Origin: Lachnoclostridium sp. UBA903
GTDB lineage: Bacteria; Bacillota; Clostridia; Lachnospirales; Lachnospiraceae
Assembly (NCBI GenBank): GCA_002294045.1
Contig: DBEP01000007.1
Coordinates: forward strand, 40,711 to 104,710
Direction: 5' to 3'
DNA length: 64,000 nt
The notes under the pieces were generated by a model. The model ran no database searches. It saw only the letters and a list, made by a program, of their open reading frames with translations, and was not told the origin of the DNA. Positions within the stretch are counted from its first letter, which is position 1, and every line of letters starts with the position of its first letter. Shown here piece after piece: positions 49,511 through 58,957 of the stretch. The translations under genes were made by a program, and so were the position numbers.

Positions 49511-49914
49511 GCTTTTATCTCCCTTCGTTATATACGCATTTACCTAATTGGATATTAAACTATTATCGGCTCCTGAGTCTAAGTTTATCAATATATTTTC
49601 CGCCTTCTCCTTTCATTGGAACTCCCATATAATGTCACATAGTGACATACAAATATTACCACTTTTATTAAAGCTCCGTCAATCTTTTCATGTGTTTTCT
49701 ATAATATTATAACTTATCAGAAGTTGTTTTCCTAACTTCTGATAAAAGGCGCTGCTTTTGCGCCGTACATCCGACAATTAAAAATATTTTGTTTCTATAA
49801 ATATATAATAAATATATAATTTTTCGGAAGTTGTTTTTTTATCTTCCCATAAATGACGCTTTTTTGCTCCGTGCATCCGGCTACAGAATTAAGAATATAC
49901 CCGATTTCTTCTAT
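49511..49914. repeat. Intergenic region with tandem hairpin repeats
   Basis: It contains the dyad TGTCAC-ATA-GTGACA (49633-49647), a perfect 12-bp stem TTATCAGAAGTT/AACTTCTGATAA (49714-49745), then GGCGC/GCGCC and CCGTACATCCG. A second degenerate unit at about 49822-49884 has GGAAGTTG, ATCTTCCCAT, GCTCCGTGCATCCGG. The modules resemble the dispersed repeats at 1545 and 18500. No reading frame. It separates the SLH unit from the end of the Tad-like operon. Confidence 0.5.
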
Positions 49915-50868
49915 CTACGGATTACAATACAGGCATGGAAAGGCACCTTCCAGTGCACATTCTTCCTTTGTATAATAGGCCGGGCCGCCGCCGTTTAAAT
50001 AGTCACAGCTTTCTTTATGGTAATACTTGAATCTGTTTTCTACAGTTATAAAATAGGCTTTTGATTTTTTGATTCTGGCGCCTCCCAGGGCATAACGGTT
50101 ATAAGTATCCAAACCTGCGGCATTGTACGGATAACCCTGGAATACAACCAGCATGCTGATGTCATCAATTGTCCGGTACCAGTCCGTCTTATCAATCCGA
50201 GGAAGCCAGAACTGATAAGTTATACCAGAATGGTAGGCAATACGATTATGCCGATTAATATAATAATTCATTTTTTCTTCAATTTTACCTATAATGGCAT
50301 TTCTTCTGACCGTATCATAAATTTCATCATCTGCCAGCACGGAACCGGGAAATCGGGTTCTCAAATCACGGTAGTCACCTTCATAAATGGCTGCAGTTGT
50401 TTTATCAAATATGGTTATGTAGTTTCCTAATGTAAAGTTATATATCAGATTATTTTCTTCATAGGAATAAGGAATTCTTTCACTCCATTTCCGGCTGGTT
50501 AAAATCTCCCTGTTTACCTCATAGGTATCCGAATAGCAAATATAAAATCCTTTCGTATCTGTCACTAATATTACCGGAATATAAGCTTCTAGCCTGTTCT
50601 CTGAAATGCTGCTGCCGATAACTCCGAAATTAGCATAAAGCGATTCATAGAACTGATTCACGGCCGCTTCTTTATTTAATACAAGGCTGCGCTTACTGTC
50701 CAATTCAACTAACCCCACAACACCGTCATCAATGGCGCTGTCCAGGGCTTTGTTATATTTTGTTATTTTGTTTGCTACTGCCGTTAAATTATTAATACGT
50801 ATATCCAATATGGTAAATAATGAAAGTTCCAGAATAAAAAACAGAATTGCCAGGTTAGTAAATTTCAT
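49915..50868 (-). CDS. Pseudopilin-like membrane protein with a C-terminal Ada-like Cys module
   Basis: A 317-residue protein anchored by one N-terminal helix (about 5-24, LAILFFILELSLFTILDI), typical of TadE/TadF-like pseudopilins. The middle part is extracellular and mixed alpha/beta. The last 40 residues read YYHKESCDYL, then AYYTKEECALEGAFPC and LYCNP, i.e. Cys-N~21-Cys...CxxC, the layout of the small Ada-type zinc module that ends some nucleases and exported proteins. Its start overlaps the previous gene by 14 bases. It is the last gene of the Tad-like operon in the window. Role unknown. Confidence 0.65.
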   Translation of the reverse strand: MKFTNLAILFFILELSLFTILDIRINNLTAVANKITKYNKALDSAIDDGVVGLVELDSKRSLVLNKEAAVNQFYESLYANFGVIGSSISENRLEAYIPVILVTDTKGFYICYSDTYEVNREILTSRKWSERIPYSYEENNLIYNFTLGNYITIFDKTTAAIYEGDYRDLRTRFPGSVLADDEIYDTVRRNAIIGKIEEKMNYYINRHNRIAYHSGITYQFWLPRIDKTDWYRTIDDISMLVVFQGYPYNAAGLDTYNRYALGGARIKKSKAYFITVENRFKYYHKESCDYLNGGGPAYYTKEECALEGAFPCLYCNP

Positions 50869-51370
50869 CCCTTATCATGCCTCCATAGGTAACCAGTATC
50901 TGTTCATCGGGAATATCGGATGAATAGAAAAGTTCCATCAGCTTTACGGCTAAAGTCCCGCTACGGTTTACAACCGTTACGGATATAAAATCTCCCTGTG
51001 AAAAATAATATTCTTCTCCTTTATCAAAGGTATTCATAATTTCATCCTGATAGGTGTTTCGGTAATAGATATCATAATCATTTAAAAATGTACCCGTATC
51101 TTCATCATACAGCGGCTCAACAATCCTGTGGCTGTGAATGATTTTTATATTATACAAATTGTTGGTATTATCAATTTTCCGGATAAAGTCCCCATACATA
51201 TTGCGGTTTAGGAACCCGGTATTTTTTATATTATCAACAAATTGTGCTGTTTCGTTGGATACATAGATTTGACTGACAGCATCCTGCTTTTGGGCCATAT
51301 ATAACAATGGCCCAAAAAACATAACGGTTACCGATATAAAAATTCCTGCTATTTTGCTAAAAGCATCCAT
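50855..51370 (-). CDS. Small membrane-anchored TadE/F-like protein
   Basis: 171 residues from ATG at 51370, with AAGGGGAGA upstream; the longer frame to 51445 overlaps the preceding gene. One N-terminal helix (about 4-22, FSKIAGIFISVTVMFFGPLL) is followed by an extracytoplasmic alpha/beta domain (AQFVDNIKNTGFLNRNMYGDF). The architecture resembles minor pseudopilins encoded in Tad loci, and the gene lies between the giant surface protein and the next anchored protein, with overlapping or close ends. No family is assigned with certainty. Confidence 0.65.
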   Translation of the reverse strand: MDAFSKIAGIFISVTVMFFGPLLYMAQKQDAVSQIYVSNETAQFVDNIKNTGFLNRNMYGDFIRKIDNTNNLYNIKIIHSHRIVEPLYDEDTGTFLNDYDIYYRNTYQDEIMNTFDKGEEYYFSQGDFISVTVVNRSGTLAVKLMELFYSSDIPDEQILVTYGGMIRDEIY

Positions 51371-51395
51371 TAAGTCTCCCCTTACTTTACTTAAT

Positions 51396-54300
51396 TTATA
51401 CCGCCGTAAGGTAATCCCACATGGTATCATCTTCCGTTCCGTCATCCACCCTTACTTTAATGATATAAGTGTATACGGTATTATTTTGTACAAGGGTGGC
51501 GGTAATAGTCGTATTCCCCTTTTTAATGCCTTTTATAATTCCGTCCTTATTAACCGCAGCTACACTGCTGTCGGAACTGATATAGGAAACGGCGGCATTT
51601 TCGGCATAACCTTTCAGGTCAAGTTTTACCGTCCTATCCTTCTTAACTAATTTATATACCATAAGTACAGGATTATCGGAGACAGACTGTATCGTCCGGG
51701 CTTTTAAATTCAGGGTCCTGCTATCCCCTTCTTTTACGGTTACATTGATTGTAAACCGGTATGGAATACCGCCTTTTGTTACCGTGCCGGTAATCTGTGT
51801 CTTTCCTGGCTTTACCGGTGTAATCGTTCCGGATTTATTAATCCTGGCTATACTGCCGTCCGCGCTCTTATAACTGACTTTATCATCCTTTGAAACATTA
51901 GCTACTTTCAAATTAAATTCAGAGCCAAGATAAATCAGCTTGTCCATACTAAACTCAGGAATTGCAGCCGGTTTTTCCACACTTATGGTCCGTGTATATA
52001 CCTGCTCCGGTTTGTTTTCTTTCCTGGCATAAAAAAAGTACTCTACGTTTTCTTGCTTGCCGGACCGTCCGGCTGCTTCTGCCAGTTCAATATCTTTTCC
52101 CCATTGGGATTCCAGGGAAGGAGCAATCTCCCAGCCGTCTTTTGCAATTATTTTACCTCCCGTAACAGATATATACGCAGATTCTTTTATTAACGCTTCA
52201 TCTATTATTTCTGCCGGAAGTACAACTGTTTTGGTATCTTCCGGCTCCTTTAGAGTCTGCTCCTCTTTATCCTGCCAATCTCTGGCTTCGGATGAATGAC
52301 TGCTATTTGATTTTCCGCTGTTACTGCCGGAATCATTTTTGTTTTTCAGCTGTTTTTTCAACTTTTCGATTACTTCCTTCAGGGATGCGTTTTCATTTGT
52401 CAGGCCATTATTGCTTGCCGCCATTTCCGCAAGCTGCTGTCTTAATTCCTCAACGGTATTGCTGGCCGTATCCAGAAGGGTTTCCAGTCTGATTATTTCA
52501 CTTTCCAAAACTGCTTTTTCCGTATACAGTTCGTTAACCTGTAGATTCAGGCTGTCAATAGATTTCTGAAGCTTATCGTTATTTTGGAACATCCGGTTGA
52601 TTTCATCCGTTAAGCCAAGTATCTGTCTTTTTAGTTCCTCCGTATCCGCATCCGATAAATCCAGCAATTTATCAATTCTCTGCTGCATGGTACGGTTTAA
52701 TTCTTCCGCTTCTTCCAGGCTGTTAAGCAACTTACTTCTTTCCTGTTCCAGTTCATTTATCCTTGCTTTGGATTCTTCCAGTACTGTCTTAAGGCCCGTA
52801 ATCCTATCTTTGATTCCGTCCGCGTCTTCTGAACCGACCAAATCCATCAATTCCTGCAGCTTGTCCGTCAGGTCGGAATTATTATTTCCGGCAGAAATCA
52901 GCTCCGCAGTTAATTCATCCAGTTGTTCCTGCAATAAAATATTATCATATTCTTTCTGCCGGAGTTGGGCCTTTAACTGTTGTATGGCCGGAATAACCTC
53001 ATCATGGCCGCTTACACCTAATACACCTTTAACTAAAACTAACAAGGTGTTCAGGTATGCTATCGCATGATTAGCCTCATCAAGCTGTCCCTGCAGGCTT
53101 ATATTACTGCTATTCAGGATTTCCATATCTCTTTGAAGATTTCCGGTAAGCGTTTCCAAGCCGGATATGATGTAATTTAGCTCCGTTACCTGATTCTTTA
53201 ATTCCGTATTTTCTCCTTCCCTGTCCGTAAGTTTTCCTTCCAGGATAGTAATCTGAATATCTAGGTGTGTAATATTATCGTATAAATCTGCTATCGTTCC
53301 TTCCAGGATGATTTTTTCTTCGCCGGCAGCAGCCACCTCCTGTTCTAAATAAGATATTTGCTGATTCAGAGTTATAATCTGCGTATTTAAATACCGGATG
53401 GTTTCATTTAATGATTCCTTATCCCCTTCCGATTCCTCAAGCTGCTGTTCCAGTTCCGTTATACTTTCCTGCAAAGCTGTAATTTGATTCAGATAAACCA
53501 CTATCTGGCTTTCCAGTCCGTAAATGATATTTTGCAATCCTTCTTTCTCCCGGTTTGCCGTATTTAAGTGCTCCGTCAGAGCTTCCGCCTGTTCAGCCAG
53601 GTATGCAGCCTGATTATACAGGTCCGCCAATTCATCCTCTAACGGATTATTTTCCACCGTAACCGGGATTGGTTCTGAATCAATATAGTCCGTCCCTTCA
53701 TAAACCCGGCAAATATAAACTCCGGAATCCTCCAAGCCTGCGGCACTTAAAGTCAGTTTGCTTTCCATTGCTCCGGGTATTCCTTCCCCGTCTTTATACC
53801 ACCGGTAGGTCAATTCCCCGGTGCTTATGGAAGGCTGTGCATTTATATATAATTCTGCGGAGTATCCTCTTATCAGGGTTTTTCCGGAGGATTGAGAAAG
53901 AATCGATAATTTCCCCTCTTCTTCCTGTTGGCTGTCTGCGACAGTTACGGTGACCGGATTTGATGTGACAGCCCTGTTATACGATTCCGTAATAACACAG
54001 GTATAAGTACCTGCATCCGAAGCCTGTACTGCCGGCAGATTTAATAACGGCGAAGTTTTCCCGGCAAGACGTTCTCCATCCTTGTACCATTGATATTTTA
54101 ATGTGCTGCCAATTGTATAAGGTACGGAAATTACGTAAACCGTTCCCGGCCTTCCCTGAATAAATGTGAGCTCCCGGCTGCTTTGCTCCGTTATAACAGG
54201 GATATCGTCATAAAACTCCCCGGCTTCCCCGTCTGAAATAATTGCATGTCTGACATCCTCAGAACCAGATAACTGAATATAAATACGGATTGCTTCATCC

Positions 54301-55838
54301 GGTATAACAGCCTTAAAATATCCTGCGGCATCCGTAGCGGCATTGTTCCAGCTACTGTTATCAAAGGAATACAGGATATCTGCATTCGGATACGGTGTTG
54401 CTATCTCTGCGGCTTCTTTAACCGGCTCCAATGCTCCTATAATATTAGAATCCGTTCCGGACGGCCTGGTATGGATGGCTGTAAATGTTTTCTCATACTC
54501 TATGTTTTCGGCATCCGCAACCCGTACGGTATGTTCCCCTTCAGGCAGATACAGATGCAGATAACCATCAGTGTCTGTCCACAAATGAACCGTTCCCCTT
54601 TCATCTATAGAAACGCCAACACGGGAACCAGATGCACCCGGTACTTTTACTTTATTTAAAAATAAAGGGTTACCGGCGTCATCCAACGGATCGAATGTAG
54701 TTTTGGATGAAGTATTATAAAAACATCCGTATGCAGGGGAATATTGCGTGAACAGCATACTATTGTCAACGAAACACAAAGAAGTGCCGGATTTCATCTG
54801 CACAGGCGACGAATTAGTACTAACCCAGGAAGAACCCTTTATGTATGCCGTACCGACAGACCCTCCGTTAAAATAAGAACTTCCTGTATCTATCCTGGAA
54901 TCTGTTACTTGAAATATGCTGCCGCCCATGTAAAAAGAGTAAAATTTCAAATCACTGTTATTTATTATTATGGTACAATTGCTTGTATACTGTAAATTAG
55001 CGGCATAATTTGAGCTTCTGTTATAGCTCTTGACGTTATCGATTAATACATTGGTTCCGAAATATATATCTAAATATGCAAATGTACAATCTTTGATTAC
55101 GGCATCATAAGAATTGCCTTTATTAGCGCTATTGCTTATTCTTATTCCGTCACTTCCTGCTGCCGTACAATTTATAACGGATATATTATAGTTCACAGAA
55201 ATTATAATTGTATAACCGTTTGTTTTAAAATTAATGCCATTTACATTAAGGCCCGTAAGATTGGAACCGCCAACCATTGTCTGAATGCTGGTACCAGGCC
55301 CCGTATACAGGTTACCCTCCACACCGGTGACATTTACCTCTGAGATATTATTTAAATCCTTAAATAAAGCATTATTAATATTGCAGTTACCTTCAATTAT
55401 TATATTTAATATTCCGGAGGCCGTACCGGTAATGCTCCCGTTGGAGGTGGCGTTTTTATATCTTATCGGAGGTAAATCGGAACCGTTCAGAGTAACATTC
55501 CAGCCGCTTGATTGATTTCCGGTGAGAACAAGTTCTCCTGTAATATTACCTTCGCCTATAACAATACCCCTTGTATCTTTCTGTACAAAATATTGGTTCG
55601 TTACGGTAATCGGCCCCTCCATCAAATTCAGCGTAGTATTTGTATCTTCTACAGCCGCTACCGCAATGGCTGCGGGGGTTGCCGCCGGTATATTCCCTGG
55701 CTCCACTGCCGGATTTAAACCGGGAATCAAGCCGGTAACTTCCGCTGCTTTTATTGTTCCTGCCGGCAATATTGGCAGCAACATGGCAGTTGCCAATAAC
55801 ACCGATAATACTATATAGAAATTCTTTTTTATATTCAT
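51396..55838 (-). CDS. Giant multidomain surface protein (beta-helix, Ig-like, coiled coil, BIG2-like)
   Basis: 1480 residues from ATG at 55838 after AAAGGA; a longer frame to 55877 lacks a site. Signal peptide about 1-30 (FYIVLSVLLATAMLLPILPAG). A right-handed beta-helix-like region (about 75-350) has repeated Asn/Gly/Ser-rich turns. A carboxypeptidase-like segment follows (about 400-540). Two Ig-like domains (about 546-733) each have YxWYKDGE and DxGxYxCxV. A coiled coil of about 430 residues (735-1165) is followed by a Ser/Asn linker and two BIG2-like domains (about 1290-1480; VSYKSADGSIARINKSGTI, VSYISSDSSVAAVNKDGII). It is probably a long stalked adhesin or filament component. Confidence 0.85.
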   Translation of the reverse strand: MNIKKNFYIVLSVLLATAMLLPILPAGTIKAAEVTGLIPGLNPAVEPGNIPAATPAAIAVAAVEDTNTTLNLMEGPITVTNQYFVQKDTRGIVIGEGNITGELVLTGNQSSGWNVTLNGSDLPPIRYKNATSNGSITGTASGILNIIIEGNCNINNALFKDLNNISEVNVTGVEGNLYTGPGTSIQTMVGGSNLTGLNVNGINFKTNGYTIIISVNYNISVINCTAAGSDGIRISNSANKGNSYDAVIKDCTFAYLDIYFGTNVLIDNVKSYNRSSNYAANLQYTSNCTIIINNSDLKFYSFYMGGSIFQVTDSRIDTGSSYFNGGSVGTAYIKGSSWVSTNSSPVQMKSGTSLCFVDNSMLFTQYSPAYGCFYNTSSKTTFDPLDDAGNPLFLNKVKVPGASGSRVGVSIDERGTVHLWTDTDGYLHLYLPEGEHTVRVADAENIEYEKTFTAIHTRPSGTDSNIIGALEPVKEAAEIATPYPNADILYSFDNSSWNNAATDAAGYFKAVIPDEAIRIYIQLSGSEDVRHAIISDGEAGEFYDDIPVITEQSSRELTFIQGRPGTVYVISVPYTIGSTLKYQWYKDGERLAGKTSPLLNLPAVQASDAGTYTCVITESYNRAVTSNPVTVTVADSQQEEEGKLSILSQSSGKTLIRGYSAELYINAQPSISTGELTYRWYKDGEGIPGAMESKLTLSAAGLEDSGVYICRVYEGTDYIDSEPIPVTVENNPLEDELADLYNQAAYLAEQAEALTEHLNTANREKEGLQNIIYGLESQIVVYLNQITALQESITELEQQLEESEGDKESLNETIRYLNTQIITLNQQISYLEQEVAAAGEEKIILEGTIADLYDNITHLDIQITILEGKLTDREGENTELKNQVTELNYIISGLETLTGNLQRDMEILNSSNISLQGQLDEANHAIAYLNTLLVLVKGVLGVSGHDEVIPAIQQLKAQLRQKEYDNILLQEQLDELTAELISAGNNNSDLTDKLQELMDLVGSEDADGIKDRITGLKTVLEESKARINELEQERSKLLNSLEEAEELNRTMQQRIDKLLDLSDADTEELKRQILGLTDEINRMFQNNDKLQKSIDSLNLQVNELYTEKAVLESEIIRLETLLDTASNTVEELRQQLAEMAASNNGLTNENASLKEVIEKLKKQLKNKNDSGSNSGKSNSSHSSEARDWQDKEEQTLKEPEDTKTVVLPAEIIDEALIKESAYISVTGGKIIAKDGWEIAPSLESQWGKDIELAEAAGRSGKQENVEYFFYARKENKPEQVYTRTISVEKPAAIPEFSMDKLIYLGSEFNLKVANVSKDDKVSYKSADGSIARINKSGTITPVKPGKTQITGTVTKGGIPYRFTINVTVKEGDSRTLNLKARTIQSVSDNPVLMVYKLVKKDRTVKLDLKGYAENAAVSYISSDSSVAAVNKDGIIKGIKKGNTTITATLVQNNTVYTYIIKVRVDDGTEDDTMWDYLTAV

Positions 55839-55868
55839 TCCGTATCCTTTCACTTTTTTATCAGAAAG

Positions 55869-55991
55869 CTGCCGCAAAAGTCTTAATTTTGCCCAATTTG
55901 TACTATTTTTTAATTATATAGAATCCATTTTATTCTGGCGATTACTAACTTTTTGGACTACCAGTAATATGATTTATGAATTTTGCGGCAG
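55869..55991. repeat. Inverted-repeat-bounded intercistronic segment
   Basis: CTGCCGCAAAA (55869-55879) and TTTTGCGGCAG (55981-55991) are perfect 11-bp inverted copies at the two ends of a 100-base AT-rich spacer inside the Tad-like operon. It could act as an RNA stem or be a small mobile repeat relic. Confidence 0.4.
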
Positions 55992-55997
55992 TCTCCA

Positions 55998-56378
55998 TTA
56001 ACTTGTATAAATCACTTTTCTGATATTTCCAAAGGTATCATATTGGTATGATTTCCTGTATTTCGTCTGGGGAATCTTTGAAAAGTCAAATTCCCGATAG
56101 TTGTAACTCTCCTTTTCTATTGTAATAAGGTTAATCTGTACATCATAACTCAGCTCGCCAAAAAGCGCAGTAATTAATTCTGCATAAGAAACCCCGTCAT
56201 CCGATATTTCATCGGCAGGCCGTTCCTTTTCATAAAAAATGTCGGGGCTGTTTATTTCATTTTTTACAGCCGCTGTCAAAGTATTGAAAGACCTGTTCTG
56301 GAATAACAGAATGGTCACGGCCATGCAGAATAGGATAAGATAAACCAGCATTTCCAATAATTTTGTTAAGTTCTGCAT
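55998..56378 (-). CDS. Small membrane-anchored pseudopilin-like protein
   Basis: A 126-residue protein with an N-terminal helix (about 9-26, MLVYLILFCMAVTILLF) and a short extracytoplasmic domain. Its start is 2 bases after the preceding stop (translational coupling; weak ribosome site). The size, topology and position between another anchored protein and the giant surface protein suggest a minor pilin-like component. No family recognised. Confidence 0.6.
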   Translation of the reverse strand: MQNLTKLLEMLVYLILFCMAVTILLFQNRSFNTLTAAVKNEINSPDIFYEKERPADEISDDGVSYAELITALFGELSYDVQINLITIEKESYNYREFDFSKIPQTKYRKSYQYDTFGNIRKVIYTS

Positions 56379-56380
56379 AC

Positions 56381-56830
56381 TTATTGCTGTACAAAAGAAA
56401 TACCGATAATGGTATCATTAACATCCCGTAATATTTCACCGGTAAACTGCGCTTTTTGGTTTATGTAATAATTACTTGTAATAGTCTGGGTATCCTTTAC
56501 AGATGCCGTACTCTTATTTCCCAGTTCCGTATCGTTGCCGGTTAACAGGCGGTTATAATAAACAACGGATTTCTTCGTGGCAACTTTTACAGCTATATCT
56601 TCGCTTTTATATTTGTTTATTGCATTTACCACTTCACTTCCGGTTACATCCAGACCGTCATACATGACCTTATCCGACTCCGCCACTTCCTTATTCATAC
56701 GGCTTATCTGGCCTGTTCCGTTGGTTGCTGCGGAGCCTGCTTCCCTGCTGATATAAAATCCGATACCTATCACCAGACAGGTAATAATAACACCCGCTGC
56801 TAAAATCAATCCTTTTAATGAATTATCCAT
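56381..56830 (-). CDS. Small membrane-anchored pilin-like protein
   Basis: A 149-residue protein: short N-terminus MDNSLKG, then one helix (about 8-27, LILAAGVIITCLVIGIGFYI), then a mature region rich in Ser, Thr and Asn. The N-terminal leader-helix arrangement is pilin-like but lacks an obvious Flp-pilin GxxxxEY processing site. Abundant polar residues and lack of Cys fit a secreted subunit. It follows the double-GspF gene and precedes the next anchored protein by 2 bases. AAGGAGAG lies before the ATG. Confidence 0.6.
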   Translation of the reverse strand: MDNSLKGLILAAGVIITCLVIGIGFYISREAGSAATNGTGQISRMNKEVAESDKVMYDGLDVTGSEVVNAINKYKSEDIAVKVATKKSVVYYNRLLTGNDTELGNKSTASVKDTQTITSNYYINQKAQFTGEILRDVNDTIIGISFVQQ

Positions 56831-56932
56831 TTCCTTACTCTCCTTGTCATATATTTTTAATCTGTATAATTTTTAAATTTTTGAAAACCTTTTATTATAA
56901 TGTTTATACAATATTTCCATATCCGTTTACTC

Positions 56933-58957
56933 TCAATAAATGCTCTGCATCTGTTCCATGTACCCGGCATACTGGGTCAGACCCTCAACAATAAACGGAA
57001 TAATAAGATATAAACCGGTTGTCAGAATAAACGGCAGAAAAGCAATTGCTTTACCAAGTATTGATTTATTCCGGATATAGATTTCATTCTCTAATTTTCT
57101 TTTTTCCTGATAGTGATGACGTTCCGACCCAATTTCATCAAATGCCTTGCCAAGACCAATTTTATCGCTGTTTTGAAGATTTTCAACTATTTTTACAAAA
57201 GGCTCATAGGGTTCTTTCCGTTTCAGCTCTTCAAGCACTTCCATATCTCCGGTTTGCAAATCATTTAAACATTGCTGAATGGACTTCTTAAACAGGAATG
57301 CAAAATTCTCCAGCCAAACCAGAACCGTTTCTATGGTGATCCGTTCCATATGCATTAACATAAGAATGATGGAATGAAACTGTATCACTTCATCCTCCAT
57401 ATTCATCTGCCTTAGCTTTTTTATAAAAAGTAAATTCAGATAAGGTATATAATAGGCCGCCGCCGCTGCCAGAAATGTAAGGAATAGCTCATACCAACGG
57501 TAATATTCACTGCGGTAGCCGTTAATTCTTCTGACAATTTCCTCCGCAGTCATTGTCATAAGCTGCTTACTCCTTAACATCCCCTCTTTTCTTAGCTTAT
57601 CTTCCACTTCTTCCTGTGCAACCTCCTTATTTTTATATTTATTTACATGATTTATAATAATATCTTTGATGTTTTCTATTTGTTTTTCCGATATGTACGA
57701 ACTTAAATAATTCCTATTATTAAAATTGGTAAGTATTTGGACTTTATTATTATGATGAATGGTAATAGAAATTAAGATACATCCAAGAAATGCGCCAATG
57801 CTGTAGATAAACCTTTTTAATATTAATTGCTTTGGTGTTATGGATTCACCGGTTTTTCTTATCAAATCCTGAATTTTTAGTGTCCTGCCATAGTTTTTAT
57901 TTATTATGTTATTAAGGTATCCGCTTATAACCGGTAATTTTGACAGATAGTCCAGGACAATGTAATTATTTAACTCTGCCTGTCTGTTTTCCTTCAACCG
58001 GTTAATCAAACTGTAAGCCGCAGCCGTTGTTAAAATAATAAAAGCCATGGTGACAATTCCATAAGCTCCGCTGTAATAGCTTTTCATTTCCGGAAGACTT
58101 AAGACAGCCCATTTTTCTATGGTTTTTAAAAATAAAACAGGCGTAACGGCTATAAAAACCAATCCGGAAAAAAGGTGTTTTATCTTTTCTCTCTTTAATA
58201 TTTCCGTGTTTATTTCCTGTTTTAAATATTTTATATTTGTCAGAAACAGAGACCGATTTTCTACCTTTTTATCGCCAAAAGTTATCATCATGACACACAG
58301 AGACAGGAAAATCTTTAAAAACCGGTTTGGTATGTGTTCCTTATACTTCTCCATTTCTTCTTCAAGTTCTTCGGAATTTAAGATTTCCAGAATTCTGGCC
58401 GCATGCAATTTAACGGGGTAAGGTGCTGTTTCAACGGAATCATAGACTGCCGCCTCTATCATGCCGTGGGACTGGTAATTATGCCTGATGTCACCAAGTA
58501 ATCTATCAAACTGCTTTAATAATTTAATTTCATTATTTTCAACAACGGAACTGATTAGCTGGTTATTTAGGATAAACAGAAAAGCGAAAGCAAGTGCCAT
58601 ATCGAATACGGTGGGACTGCGGGTTATCAGAAAAAGTATGATTAACAGAGCCGGAATCCAGGTTTTTATAACGGTTTTCATTGTACCATATGCTATATTT
58701 TTATAGTCCCCCGGTGTATATATTTCAAGCTGCCTGGTTATTTTTCTGATATACCGTTTCGTAAACATCCATTGGTTAAAGAAATCATACAAGATATATA
58801 CCATATCCTTTCCCGGCTTTTTATTGCCGTTTAGGAAAATAGAAATTTTCTGTTTTTTCTCCAGAACCTTTCTCAGCCGGAAAAAAAGAACGGACAACAG
58901 ACCTGAAGAAAACACAAGCAGAAAGAATAATATCTGAATCATCTGCACATTACTCAT
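56933..58957 (-). CDS. TadB/TadC-like inner-membrane platform protein (double GspF type)
   Basis: A 674-residue membrane protein. An N-terminal helix (about 4-26), a helix pair near 95-135, a cytoplasmic helical domain (FDRLLGDIRHNYQSHGMIEAA, about 142-245), helices near 262-320, then a second helix pair near 380 and 500, a second cytoplasmic helical segment and a C-terminal helix near 640. This looks like TadB and TadC fused in tandem; in most Tad systems they are separate genes. It would anchor the CpaF-type ATPase. The start overlaps that gene's stop by 4 bases (GGAGG upstream). Confidence 0.8.
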   Translation of the reverse strand: MSNVQMIQILFFLLVFSSGLLSVLFFRLRKVLEKKQKISIFLNGNKKPGKDMVYILYDFFNQWMFTKRYIRKITRQLEIYTPGDYKNIAYGTMKTVIKTWIPALLIILFLITRSPTVFDMALAFAFLFILNNQLISSVVENNEIKLLKQFDRLLGDIRHNYQSHGMIEAAVYDSVETAPYPVKLHAARILEILNSEELEEEMEKYKEHIPNRFLKIFLSLCVMMITFGDKKVENRSLFLTNIKYLKQEINTEILKREKIKHLFSGLVFIAVTPVLFLKTIEKWAVLSLPEMKSYYSGAYGIVTMAFIILTTAAAYSLINRLKENRQAELNNYIVLDYLSKLPVISGYLNNIINKNYGRTLKIQDLIRKTGESITPKQLILKRFIYSIGAFLGCILISITIHHNNKVQILTNFNNRNYLSSYISEKQIENIKDIIINHVNKYKNKEVAQEEVEDKLRKEGMLRSKQLMTMTAEEIVRRINGYRSEYYRWYELFLTFLAAAAAYYIPYLNLLFIKKLRQMNMEDEVIQFHSIILMLMHMERITIETVLVWLENFAFLFKKSIQQCLNDLQTGDMEVLEELKRKEPYEPFVKIVENLQNSDKIGLGKAFDEIGSERHHYQEKRKLENEIYIRNKSILGKAIAFLPFILTTGLYLIIPFIVEGLTQYAGYMEQMQSIY

